Shown: in pieces, positions 17,741 through 25,497 of the stretch
Layout of the letters: each line of letters begins with the position of its first letter
Position numbering within the stretch: position 1 is the first letter of the stretch
Assembly (NCBI GenBank): GCA_024236055.1
Contig: JACKLF010000005.1
Span: forward strand, 107,841 to 171,840
DNA: 64,000 bases
Origin: Alphaproteobacteria bacterium
GTDB lineage: Bacteria > Pseudomonadota > Alphaproteobacteria > Micropepsales > Micropepsaceae
Direction of reading: 5' to 3'
Made by a program: the position numbers and the translations under genes
Notes under the pieces: generated by a model
Seen by the model: only the letters and a program-made list of their open reading frames with translations
What the model was told of the DNA's origin: nothing
Databases searched by the model: none

Positions 17741-17773
17741 ATACTTGACCAGCCTACTCGGGAACCCTATATC
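17741..17773 (+). promoter_or_regulatory. iscR/suf promoter with overlapping IscR-like box
   Basis: Promoter: TTGACC (17745-17750), 17-base spacer, TATATC (17768-17773). Overlapping the -35 element, 17741-17765 reads ATAcTTGAC-cAgcc-TAcTCGGGaAc, which matches the E. coli type 1 IscR site (ATA-TTGAC-A-TA-TCGGG-A) at most of its conserved positions. IscR loaded with [2Fe-2S] would be expected to block this promoter and so repress the operon when Fe-S supply is adequate. The match was made by eye. Confidence 0.62.
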
Positions 17774-17884
17774 CCACTCGACCGGGTTTTTCTTGGCCCC
17801 TCTCTACACCGGGAAGGGGGTGAAAATGCAAGGAAAAACGCCCGTTTCGGGGCCCCGGAAATGCCGGCAGGAAGGATAGCGGCC

Positions 17885-18418
17885 ATGCGGCTGAGCACCA
17901 AAGGACGATATGCGGTGATGGCGATGGCCGATCTGGCCGGAAATGCCGCGCTGGTGCCTGCCACCCCGGGCGAGGCCCGTCCGGTGGCGCTGGCCGATAT
18001 CGCGGCGCGCCAGGACATTTCGCTTTCCTATCTGGAACAGCTATTCGCCAAGCTGCGGCGCGGCGGGCTGGTTTCCAGCGTGCGCGGCCCCGGCGGCGGC
18101 TACCGGCTGGCGCGCCCCTCGGGCGAGGTGCGCATCGCCGACATCATCATGGCGGTGGACGAGCCCATCGCTGCCACCCGCTGCAAGACCGGCAGCACCA
18201 AGGGCTGCACCAAGTCGGGCGCCCGCTGTGTGACCCATGACCTGTGGGAGGAACTGGGCCAGCAGATCCATGTCTTCCTGTCGTCCGTCAGCCTGGCCGA
18301 TGTGGTCGAGCGGCGGGTGCTGGGCCGCGCCCGGCCCTGCAACGACCACGGCAATGACGGCGGTTTCGAGGAAGGCGACACGTTGGCCGCCAATGGCGAC
18401 ACCGTCGCGGCCCAATAG
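17885..18418 (+). CDS. iscR: Rrf2-family Fe-S regulator IscR
   Basis: 177 residues from ATG 17885 (MRLSTKGRYAVMAMADLA, the invariant family start); the long upstream extension of the frame is not coding. A winged helix lies in the first 80 residues, with the dimerisation helix after it. Three cysteines occur in RCKTGSTKGC-TKSGARCVTHDLW, spaced C-x7-C-x6-C, a little wider than the C-x5-C-x5-C of E. coli IscR. They would hold a [2Fe-2S] cluster with a His ligand (H in CVTHDLW). It is first in the suf operon and is probably autoregulated through the box at 17741. The C-terminal tail is acidic and unconserved. Confidence 0.92.
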   Translation: MRLSTKGRYAVMAMADLAGNAALVPATPGEARPVALADIAARQDISLSYLEQLFAKLRRGGLVSSVRGPGGGYRLARPSGEVRIADIIMAVDEPIAATRCKTGSTKGCTKSGARCVTHDLWEELGQQIHVFLSSVSLADVVERRVLGRARPCNDHGNDGGFEEGDTLAANGDTVAAQ

Positions 18419-18437
18419 CACCGGGTTCAAGAGCACC

Positions 18438-19622
18438 ATGCATTATTGCGATCACAACGCCACATCGCCGCTGCGGCCCGAAAGCCTGGCCGCCATGACC
18501 CATGCGCTGGGCGTCAGCGGCAACCCGTCTTCGGTTCATGCCAATGGCCGGGCCGCCCGCGCCATCGTCGATGATGCGCGCGAGAAGATCGCCGCGCTGG
18601 TGGGCGCGAAAGCCGATCAGGTCATTTTCACCAGCGGCGCGACCGAGGCCGCGTCCCTGGCGCTGTGGGGCGCGGTCGAAGGCGCCCTGGACCAGCATGA
18701 GGCCGACAGCAAGACAGCGCGCATCACCCGCCTGTTCGTGTCGGGCATCGAACATGCCTGCATCCAGGCCACCGCCGCGCGCATTGCCGAGGACCTGCCC
18801 TGGATCAGGCTGAGCCATCTGCCGGTCACGGCGGACGGCGTTCTGGATATCGAGGCGCTGCGCGTCGCCCTGCGCGAAGGCAAGGGCCGCGCGCTGGTTG
18901 CGGTGATGGCGGCCAACAACGAAACCGGCGTGATCCAGCCGCTGGAGGATGTTTCGCGCCTGTGCCGCGAGGCCGGCGCATTGCTGCTGGTCGATGCCGT
19001 GCCGGCGGCCGGCAAGATCGCGCTGGATTTCGCGCTGTGCGACTACATGATCCTGTCGGCGCACAAGATGGGTGGGCCGCAAGGGGTGGGCGCGCTGCTG
19101 GTGGCCGATGGCGCGCCGCTGCGACCGCAAATTCTGGGCGGCGGCCAGCAGAAGGGCCTGCGCGCGGGCACCGAAAACCTGGCGGGCATCGCCGGTTTTG
19201 GTGCCGCTGCCCACACGCTTTTGACCGCCGATGGCGAGCGCGAGCGTCTGGCGCATCTGACCGACCGGTTCGAAACGGCGCTGAAAAAGGCGCTGCCCGA
19301 TGCGGTGATCTTCGGCACTGGCGCCGCGCGCCTGTGCAGCACGTCCAATTTCGCCATTCCCGGCATTGCATCCGACACCGCGCTGATTGCGTTGGATATG
19401 GACGGGGTGTGCATGAGCGCCGGTTCCACCTGTTCCTCGGGCAAGATTGCGCCGTCCCATGTGCTGACCGCGATGGGCGTCGATGCCGATACCAGCGCGT
19501 CGGCGCTGCGCGCCAGCTTCGGCTGGAGCAATACCAATGAAGATGTGCAGGCGGCGGTGGAATCTTTGGTCAAGCTGACCGAGCGCGCCCGCCGCTCGCC
19601 AACAACAGACAGGGCTGCCTGA
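18438..19622 (+). CDS. Cysteine desulfurase, NifS/IscS type
   Basis: 394 residues from ATG 18438 (MHYCDHNATSPLRPE). A PLP enzyme that takes sulfur from cysteine as a persulfide. The PLP lysine is in LSAHKMGGPQGVGAL and the mobile-loop catalytic Cys in MSAGSTCSSGKIAPSHVL; both are intact. It is of the class with the longer Cys loop (NifS/IscS), unlike the SufS gene further down the same operon. Its stop overlaps the sufB start (TGATG at 19620-19624), so the genes are coupled. Having both a NifS-like and a SufS enzyme in one suf operon is common in alphaproteobacteria. Confidence 0.93.
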   Translation: MHYCDHNATSPLRPESLAAMTHALGVSGNPSSVHANGRAARAIVDDAREKIAALVGAKADQVIFTSGATEAASLALWGAVEGALDQHEADSKTARITRLFVSGIEHACIQATAARIAEDLPWIRLSHLPVTADGVLDIEALRVALREGKGRALVAVMAANNETGVIQPLEDVSRLCREAGALLLVDAVPAAGKIALDFALCDYMILSAHKMGGPQGVGALLVADGAPLRPQILGGGQQKGLRAGTENLAGIAGFGAAAHTLLTADGERERLAHLTDRFETALKKALPDAVIFGTGAARLCSTSNFAIPGIASDTALIALDMDGVCMSAGSTCSSGKIAPSHVLTAMGVDADTSASALRASFGWSNTNEDVQAAVESLVKLTERARRSPTTDRAA

Positions 19623-21079
19623 TGTCCAGCGCCGCACAGAAAGAAACCCGCAAGGCCGTCGCCGAACTGGGCGACAAGTACAAATACGGCTTTGTTACCG
19701 ATATCGAGATGGAGCGCGCGCCCAAGGGGCTGAGCGAGGATACCGTCCGCTATATCTCGGCCAAGAAGGGCGAACCGGAATGGATGCTGGAATGGCGCCT
19801 GGCCGCCTTCCGCCGCTGGGTGCAGATGAAGGAGCCCGACTGGGCGCGGGTGCATTACCCCAAGATCGATTACCAGAACGCCTATTATTATGCCGCGCCC
19901 AAGTCCACGCCGCTGAAACAGTCGCTGGACGAGGTCGATCCCAAGCTGCTGGAGACCTACAACAAGCTGGGCATCCCGCTGCATGAGCAGATGGCGCTGG
20001 CCGGTGTGGCGGTGGACGCGGTATTCGACAGCGTGTCGGTCGCCACCACCTTCAAGGAAAAGCTGAACCAGGCGGGTGTGATCTTCTGCCCGATCAGCGA
20101 GGCGATCCGCGACTATCCCGATCTGGTGAAGAAGTATCTGGGCACGGTGGTGCCGGTGACCGACAATTTCTTTGCCACCCTGAATTCGGCGGTCTTTTCC
20201 GACGGCACTTTCGTCTATGTGCCAAAGGGCGTGCGCTGCCCGATGGAGCTGTCGACCTATTTCCGCATCAATGCGTCGGAAACCGGCCAGTTCGAGCGCA
20301 CGCTGATCGTGGCCGATGAAGGCAGCTATGTCAGCTATCTGGAAGGCTGCACCGCGCCCAAGCGCGACGAGAACCAGCTGCATGCCGCGGTGGTCGAGCT
20401 GGTGGCGCTGGACGATGCGGAGATCAAATATTCCACCGTCCAGAACTGGTATCCGGGCGATGAGGACGGCAAGGGCGGCATCTACAATTTCGTCACCAAG
20501 CGCGGCGATTGCCGGGGCCGCAAGTCCAAGATTTCCTGGACGCAGGTGGAGACCGGGTCGGCGATCACCTGGAAATATCCGTCCTGCATCCTGCGCGGCG
20601 ATGACAGCGTGGGCGAATTCTATTCCATCGCCATCGCCAACCATTTCCAGCAGGCCGATACCGGCACCAAGATGATTCATCTGGGCAGGAATACGAAGAG
20701 CCGCATCATCTCCAAGGGCATTTCGGCGGGCAAGGCGCAGAACACCTATCGCGGCCTGGTCAGCGTCTATGGCAAGGCGCAGAACGCGCGCAACTATACC
20801 CAGTGCGATTCCCTGCTGATCGGCGGGGAATGCGGCGCCCACACCGTGCCCTATATCGAAAGCCGCAATCCGAGCGCGCGCATCGAGCACGAGGCGACGA
20901 CGTCGAAGATCGCCGAGGATCAACTGTTTTACTGTCTGCAGCGCGGCATCCCGCAGGACGAGGCGGTCAGCCTGATCGTCAACGGTTTCTGCAAGGAAGT
21001 GCTGCAGCAGCTTCCCATGGAGTTCGCGGTCGAGGCCCAGAAGCTGGTGGGCATCTCGCTGGAAGGTTCGGTAGGTTAG
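19622..21079 (+). CDS. sufB: Fe-S cluster scaffold component SufB
   Basis: 485 residues. Core subunit of the SufBC2D scaffold on which new Fe-S clusters are built. Recognisable blocks are KYKYGFVTDIEMERAPKGL at the start, YVPKGVRCPMELSTYFRIN, YLEGCTAPKRDENQLHAAVVE, and the C-terminal IEHEATTSKIAEDQLFYCLQRGI; the last holds residues that meet SufD and carry the cluster. Length is normal. It begins four bases inside the end of nifS and is followed by sufC after 2 bases. Confidence 0.96.
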   Translation: MSSAAQKETRKAVAELGDKYKYGFVTDIEMERAPKGLSEDTVRYISAKKGEPEWMLEWRLAAFRRWVQMKEPDWARVHYPKIDYQNAYYYAAPKSTPLKQSLDEVDPKLLETYNKLGIPLHEQMALAGVAVDAVFDSVSVATTFKEKLNQAGVIFCPISEAIRDYPDLVKKYLGTVVPVTDNFFATLNSAVFSDGTFVYVPKGVRCPMELSTYFRINASETGQFERTLIVADEGSYVSYLEGCTAPKRDENQLHAAVVELVALDDAEIKYSTVQNWYPGDEDGKGGIYNFVTKRGDCRGRKSKISWTQVETGSAITWKYPSCILRGDDSVGEFYSIAIANHFQQADTGTKMIHLGRNTKSRIISKGISAGKAQNTYRGLVSVYGKAQNARNYTQCDSLLIGGECGAHTVPYIESRNPSARIEHEATTSKIAEDQLFYCLQRGIPQDEAVSLIVNGFCKEVLQQLPMEFAVEAQKLVGISLEGSVG

Positions 21080-21081
21080 TC

Positions 21082-21831
21082 ATGCTTGAGATCAAGAATC
21101 TGCACGTTGCCGTTGACGGCAAGGAAATCCTGAAGGGGCTGACGCTCTCCATCGGGGCGGGCGAGGTGCATGCCATCATGGGGCCCAACGGTTCGGGCAA
21201 GTCCACCCTGTCCTACACGCTGGCGGGCCGCGCCGGCTATGACATCACCGACGGGTCCATTCTCTACAAGGGCGAGGACCTGGCCGCCATGCCGCCGGAG
21301 GAACGCGCCGCCAAGGGCGTGTTCCTGGCCATGCAGTATCCGGTGGAAATTCCCGGCGTCACCACCATGACCTTCCTGAAGACGGCGCTGAACAGCCAGA
21401 GGCGCGCGCGTGGGCAATCCGACCTGGACGCGGTGGGGGTGCTCAAGCTGGTGCGCGCCAAGGCCAAGGCGCTGAATGTCAGCGAGGAGATGCTCAAGCG
21501 CGCGCTGAATGTGGGCTTTTCCGGCGGCGAGAAGAAGCGGCTGGAAACGCTGCAGATGGCGCTGTTCGAGCCCAGCCTGGCGATCCTGGACGAAACCGAC
21601 TCCGGCCTGGACATCGACGCGTTGCGGCTGGTGGCCGAAGGCGTCAACGCGCTGCGCGATCCGGCGCGCGCCATGCTGGTGATCACCCATTACCAGCGCC
21701 TGCTGGACTACATCGTGCCCGACCGCATCCATGTTCTGGCCAAGGGCCGCATTGTCGCCGAAGGCGGCAAGGAACTGGCGCTGGAGCTGGAAGCCAAGGG
21801 CTATGAGCATATCGTGGGGCAGGCGGCATGA
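21082..21831 (+). CDS. sufC: Fe-S assembly ATPase SufC
   Basis: 249 residues from ATG 21082 (MLEIKNLHVAVDGKEILKGL). ABC-type ATPase that drives conformational change in the SufBC2D scaffold. Walker A is GPNGSGKSTLSY, the signature is FSGGEKKRLE (normal for SufC), Walker B is LAILDETDSGLD, and the H-loop is ITHYQR. There is no membrane domain, as expected for this soluble member. Its end overlaps the sufD start by 4 bases. Confidence 0.96.
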   Translation: MLEIKNLHVAVDGKEILKGLTLSIGAGEVHAIMGPNGSGKSTLSYTLAGRAGYDITDGSILYKGEDLAAMPPEERAAKGVFLAMQYPVEIPGVTTMTFLKTALNSQRRARGQSDLDAVGVLKLVRAKAKALNVSEEMLKRALNVGFSGGEKKRLETLQMALFEPSLAILDETDSGLDIDALRLVAEGVNALRDPARAMLVITHYQRLLDYIVPDRIHVLAKGRIVAEGGKELALELEAKGYEHIVGQAA

Positions 21832-22946
21832 CCGCTCTTTCGGCCATCGCCCTGTCGGAAGACCGGCGCGCCAGGGCGGCGGCGCTGGTGCAGGACCGCG
21901 GTCTGCCCCATCGGCGCATCGAGGAATGGAAATATTCCGACCTGCGCGCCGTGCTGGGCGAGGCGGGCCTCAGCGCCGTGGTGGCGCAGTATCTGATCCG
22001 CAACCTGCCGCATGGCATGGACGTGTGGGACCTGTCGCGTCCCGATGCCCCTGCCTGGGTCACCGACAATTTTGCCCGCGAAACCGGCAACACCATGAAT
22101 GCCGCCTCGCTGGCGGTGGCCGATGCCGGCATTGCGCTGCGCGTGCCCGCCGGTATGGCGATCGACGATCCGCTGAAGCTGGATTTCACCGGGGCCGGGC
22201 ATGTGCGCGCGCTGCTGGTGGTCGAGGCGGGTGCATCCCTGAATCTGGTGGAGGGCGTTGTCGCAGCCGATTTCCGCAATGTCGGCTTCGAGATTGCGCT
22301 GGGTGAAGGTGCACGTCTGGAACATGTCCGCATCTGCCCGGCGCTGGACGGTGCCGTGCTGGTCGAGGAAGCCGCCGTGCGCATCGCCGCCGGGGCGACC
22401 TATCGCGGGCATTTCACCGGCTTCGGCGCGCGGCTGTCGCGCATGGAACTGGAAATCGCGCTGGAAGGCACGGGCGCCCAGGCGCATCTGTCGGGCGTGG
22501 CGCTGCTGGACGGCCGCCACAGCGACATCACCACCCATGTCAGCCACCTGGTGGGCGACACCCACAGCAGCCAGCTTTTCAAGCATGTCGCGGCGGGCAA
22601 GGGCCGCGCCGTCTATCAGGGCAAGGTCACGGTGGCCAAGGGCGCCAATGGCGCCGACAGCAGCCAGACCGCCAAGGCGCTGCTGCTGGGCGATGCGGCG
22701 GAAGCCGACCTGAAACCCGAGCTGGAAATCTTCGCCGACGACGTCAAGTGCGCCCATGGTGCGGCGGTCGGCGACCTGGACGCGGAATCGCTGTTCTATC
22801 TGCGCGCCCGCGGCATTCCCGAGGCGCAGGCACGTCGCATGCTGCTGCAGGCCTTCCTGGAGGATGCGGTGGCTGAGGTCGGCCATGCCGAAAGCCGCGA
22901 AATGGCGCGGACCGAACTGCTGGCTGCGCTGGAGAAGGTGGCATGA
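21828..22946 (+). CDS. sufD: Fe-S cluster scaffold component SufD
   Basis: 372 residues. Partner of SufB in SufBC2D. Divergent N-terminal half, then the conserved beta-helix with HLSGVALLDGRHSDITTHVSH and QTAKALLLGDAAEADLKPELEIFADDVKCAHGAAVG; the last includes the His (CAHGA) proposed to bind the nascent cluster at the SufB-SufD interface. The C-terminus LFYLRARGIPEAQARRMLLQ is typical. It overlaps both neighbours by 4 bases. Confidence 0.95.
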   Translation: MTALSAIALSEDRRARAAALVQDRGLPHRRIEEWKYSDLRAVLGEAGLSAVVAQYLIRNLPHGMDVWDLSRPDAPAWVTDNFARETGNTMNAASLAVADAGIALRVPAGMAIDDPLKLDFTGAGHVRALLVVEAGASLNLVEGVVAADFRNVGFEIALGEGARLEHVRICPALDGAVLVEEAAVRIAAGATYRGHFTGFGARLSRMELEIALEGTGAQAHLSGVALLDGRHSDITTHVSHLVGDTHSSQLFKHVAAGKGRAVYQGKVTVAKGANGADSSQTAKALLLGDAAEADLKPELEIFADDVKCAHGAAVGDLDAESLFYLRARGIPEAQARRMLLQAFLEDAVAEVGHAESREMARTELLAALEKVA

Positions 22947-24190
22947 CGGCGCAGACCACGATCAAGCCGGCCTTCGATGCCGAAGCGGCGCGCGCCCAGT
23001 TTCCCATCCTGTCGCGCACCGTTTATGGCAAGCCGCTGGTCTATCTGGACAGCGGCGCCAGCGCCCAGAAGCCGGCGGTGGTGCTGGATGCCATGCGCGA
23101 CTTCGCGCAGACGGATTATTCCAACGTCCACCGCGGCGTGCATTTCCTGTCGGCGGCGGCCACCGACGCCTATGAGGCGGCGCGGCGCACGGTGCAGAAA
23201 TTCCTGAACGCGGCGCGCGAGGACGAGATCGTCTTCACCAAGGGCGGTACCGAGGCGATCAACCTGGTCGCCTACAGCTACCTGATGCCCACCATCCAGC
23301 CGGGCGACGAGATCGTGCTGTCGGTGATGGAGCATCATTCCAACATCGTGCCCTGGCATTTCCTGCGCGAACGCTGCGGCGCGGTGCTGCGCTGGGTCGA
23401 TGTCGATGATGACGGCAGCCTGGATGTGGCAGCACTGGATGCCGCCATCGGGCCGAAAACAAAGCTGGTCGCCATCACCCACATGTCCAATGTGCTGGGC
23501 ACGGTGACGCCGCTGAAAGACATTGTGGCGCGCGCCCATGCCAAGGGCGTGCCGGTGCTGGCCGACGGCTGCCAGGGCGCGGTGCATGAGATCGTGGATG
23601 TTCAGGCGCTGGATATCGATTTCTACTGCCTGACCGGCCACAAGCTTTACGGCCCCACCGGCATCGGCGCGCTGTATGCCAGGCGGGCGCATTTGAAGGG
23701 CATGCGCCCCTTCAATGGCGGCGGCGAGATGATCCGCGAGGTTTCGCGCGATCGCATCACCTATGCCGATCCGCCGGCGCGCTTCGAGGCGGGCACCCCG
23801 CCGATCATCGAGGCAGCGGGCCTGGGCGTGGCGCTGGAATGGCTGGTGGGGCTCGACCGCGCTGCCGTGGCGGCGCATGAGCATGACCTGATCGCCTATG
23901 CGCGCCAGCAGGTGTCGCAGTTCAACTGGCTGAAGGTGATCGGCGATGCGCCGGGCAAGGGCGCGATCCTGTCCTTCGAGGCCGACGGGATGCATGCCCA
24001 CGACCTGGCCACCATTCTGGACCGCGAAGGCGTGGCGGTGCGCGCCGGCCATCACTGCGCCCAGGTGCTGATGGAACGGTTCGATGTGGCGTCCACCACG
24101 CGCGCCAGTTTCGCGCTTTACAACAATCGCGCCGATGTCGATGCCCTGGTCGCCGGGCTGGCAAAGGCGCGCGAGGTGCTTCATGGATAA
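22943..24190 (+). CDS. sufS: Cysteine desulfurase SufS
   Basis: 415 residues. Type II desulfurase supplying sulfur to the Suf scaffold, normally handing persulfide to SufU or SufE. PLP lysine in LTGHKLYGPTGIGAL; catalytic Cys in AVRAGHHCAQVLMERF, the short-loop form that needs a partner. The N-terminal VYLDSGASAQKP and THMSNVLGTVTP blocks are normal. The next gene, sufU, overlaps it by 8 bases and is its likely sulfur acceptor; no sufE is visible. Confidence 0.96.
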   Translation: MTAQTTIKPAFDAEAARAQFPILSRTVYGKPLVYLDSGASAQKPAVVLDAMRDFAQTDYSNVHRGVHFLSAAATDAYEAARRTVQKFLNAAREDEIVFTKGGTEAINLVAYSYLMPTIQPGDEIVLSVMEHHSNIVPWHFLRERCGAVLRWVDVDDDGSLDVAALDAAIGPKTKLVAITHMSNVLGTVTPLKDIVARAHAKGVPVLADGCQGAVHEIVDVQALDIDFYCLTGHKLYGPTGIGALYARRAHLKGMRPFNGGGEMIREVSRDRITYADPPARFEAGTPPIIEAAGLGVALEWLVGLDRAAVAAHEHDLIAYARQQVSQFNWLKVIGDAPGKGAILSFEADGMHAHDLATILDREGVAVRAGHHCAQVLMERFDVASTTRASFALYNNRADVDALVAGLAKAREVLHG

Positions 24191-24626
24191 CGCGCTGCGC
24201 GAACTTTATCAGGAAGTGATCCTGGATCACTCGCGCCATCCGCGCCATTACGGCGCGATGGAGGGCGCCAGCCACAAGGCCGATGGCTACAATCCGCTGT
24301 GTGGCGACCGGGTGACGATCTACCTGAAGCTGGGTGATGATGGCCGCGTTGCCGACATCGCCTTTGAAGGCAAGGGCTGCGCCATCAGCCAGGCCTCGGC
24401 CTCGATGATGACGGATCTGCTGAAGGGCCGCACCAGGGAAGATGCCGAAAAGTTGATGGAGGGCTTCCTGCATCTGGTGAAGGGCGAGGATGCGCCGGGC
24501 CTGTCGGACGACGATCGTGAGACCCTGGAAGTCATGGGCGGGATCAGCGAATTTCCCATGCGGGTAAAATGCGCCACCCTGGCCTGGCATACCTATAAGA
24601 ATGCCGTGGAGGAGGGCGCGACATGA
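24183..24626 (+). CDS. sufU: SufU-type zinc sulfurtransferase/scaffold
   Basis: 147 residues from ATG 24183 (MDNALRELYQEVILDHSRHPRHYG). Three conserved cysteines occur in NPLCGDR, GKGCAISQAS and RVKCATLAW. Between the second and third lies the insert of about 20 residues (GRTREDAEKLMEGF and following) that separates SufU from IscU. It lacks the IscU LPPVK motif and should act with SufS as zinc-dependent sulfur acceptor. It overlaps sufS and the next gene by a few bases, tightly coupled. Confidence 0.93.
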   Translation: MDNALRELYQEVILDHSRHPRHYGAMEGASHKADGYNPLCGDRVTIYLKLGDDGRVADIAFEGKGCAISQASASMMTDLLKGRTREDAEKLMEGFLHLVKGEDAPGLSDDDRETLEVMGGISEFPMRVKCATLAWHTYKNAVEEGAT

Positions 24627-24991
24627 GCGATGCCGCCCAGACCGCTCAGGATACTGGCACGAGCACGGGCCTGAGCCAGCAGGAACTGGACGATTTCACC
24701 TCCAAGCTGGTGATCGCCCTGAAGACGGTCTACGACCCCGAAATCCCGGTTGATATCTACGAGCTGGGTCTTATCTACAAGGTGGACGTCGCCGACAACA
24801 AGGATGTCACCGTGGACATGACCCTGACCGCGCCCAACTGCCCGGTCGCCGGCGAAATGCCCGCCAACGTCAAGGCGGCGCTGGAAAATGTGGACGGCAT
24901 CGGCGAGGTGACGGTCAACATGACCTTCGATCCGCCCTGGACGCCGGACCGGATGAGTGAAGAAGCCAAACTCGAACTGAACATGTTCTGA
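24623..24991 (+). CDS. sufT: SufT (DUF59/MIP18 Fe-S maturation factor)
   Basis: 122 residues. An N-terminal polar tail (about 20 residues), then the DUF59 domain: VYDPEIPVDIYELGLIYKV, MTLTAPNCPVAGEMP with its conserved Cys, and TFDPPWTPDRMSEEAKLELN. Family members help mature Fe-S proteins under high demand. Its stop codon overlaps the start of sufA by 1 base (TGATG). Confidence 0.93.
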   Translation: MSDAAQTAQDTGTSTGLSQQELDDFTSKLVIALKTVYDPEIPVDIYELGLIYKVDVADNKDVTVDMTLTAPNCPVAGEMPANVKAALENVDGIGEVTVNMTFDPPWTPDRMSEEAKLELNMF

Positions 24992-25371
24992 TGGAAACCA
25001 ACGCCCGCCCCCGCCGTGAACGTCCCAAGCCCGTGCGCCTGAGCGAGGCCGCCGCCACGCGCGTGCGCGAGATCATGTCCGGCGCGGAAGGGAAATATCA
25101 GGGCGTGCGCGTGGGCGTGAAGAATGGCGGCTGCGCCGGCATGAGCTACACGATGGATTATGCCGAGGACGCCAGGCCTTTCGAGGAAGTGGTCGAAGAC
25201 CAGGGCGTGAAGATATTCATCGACCCCAAGGCGATCCTGTTCCTGATCGGAACCGAGCTGGATTTCGTGCAGGAAAAGCTGGGCGCGCGCTTTGTCTTCA
25301 ACAATCCCAACCAGACAAGCGCCTGCGGTTGCGGCGAAAGCGTGCAGATCACGCCCACCAAAGCTTCATAA
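24991..25371 (+). CDS. sufA: A-type Fe-S carrier (SufA/IscA/ErpA family)
   Basis: 126 residues. Carries clusters from the scaffold to target proteins. The three conserved cysteines are NGGCAGMSY and the C-terminal SACGCGES pair. The first 20 residues are Arg/Pro-rich and look disordered. It is last in the suf operon, and a hairpin repeat follows 14 bases after its stop. Confidence 0.93.
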   Translation: METNARPRRERPKPVRLSEAAATRVREIMSGAEGKYQGVRVGVKNGGCAGMSYTMDYAEDARPFEEVVEDQGVKIFIDPKAILFLIGTELDFVQEKLGARFVFNNPNQTSACGCGESVQITPTKAS

Positions 25372-25384
25372 GCTGCTACCGGCT

Positions 25385-25492
25385 GTCTTCCCTCTTGGGC
25401 GCGAAGCGCCCATAAGGGGGAAGATGCCGCAACGAGCTGTCGGCGTGGCGGCCGGGGCCGCCGTGCGACGCGAGTTGCGGCAGATGGGGATC
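25385..25492. repeat. Second palindromic repeat element, downstream of sufA
   Basis: Stem 1: CTTCCCTCTT (25387-25396) with AAGGGGGAAG (25414-25423), 9 Watson-Crick pairs and one G-T. Inside it GGGCG CGAAG CGCCC forms a hairpin. Stem 2: GCCGCAAC (25426-25433) with GTTGCGGC (25474-25481), enclosing GGCGGCC / GGCCGCC. The core AAGGGGGAAGATGCCG matches the element in anmK (AAGGGGGA-GATGCCG). It fills almost all of the 126-bp gap between the convergent sufA and diguanylate cyclase genes and may also act as a terminator. Confidence 0.68.
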
Positions 25493-25497
25493 AGAAA

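Noticed and set aside
17033..17884. Long N-terminal extension of iscR
   Set aside because: The extension overlaps the opposite hydrolase gene and the promoter, and the invariant MRLSTKGRYAV start lies at 17885.
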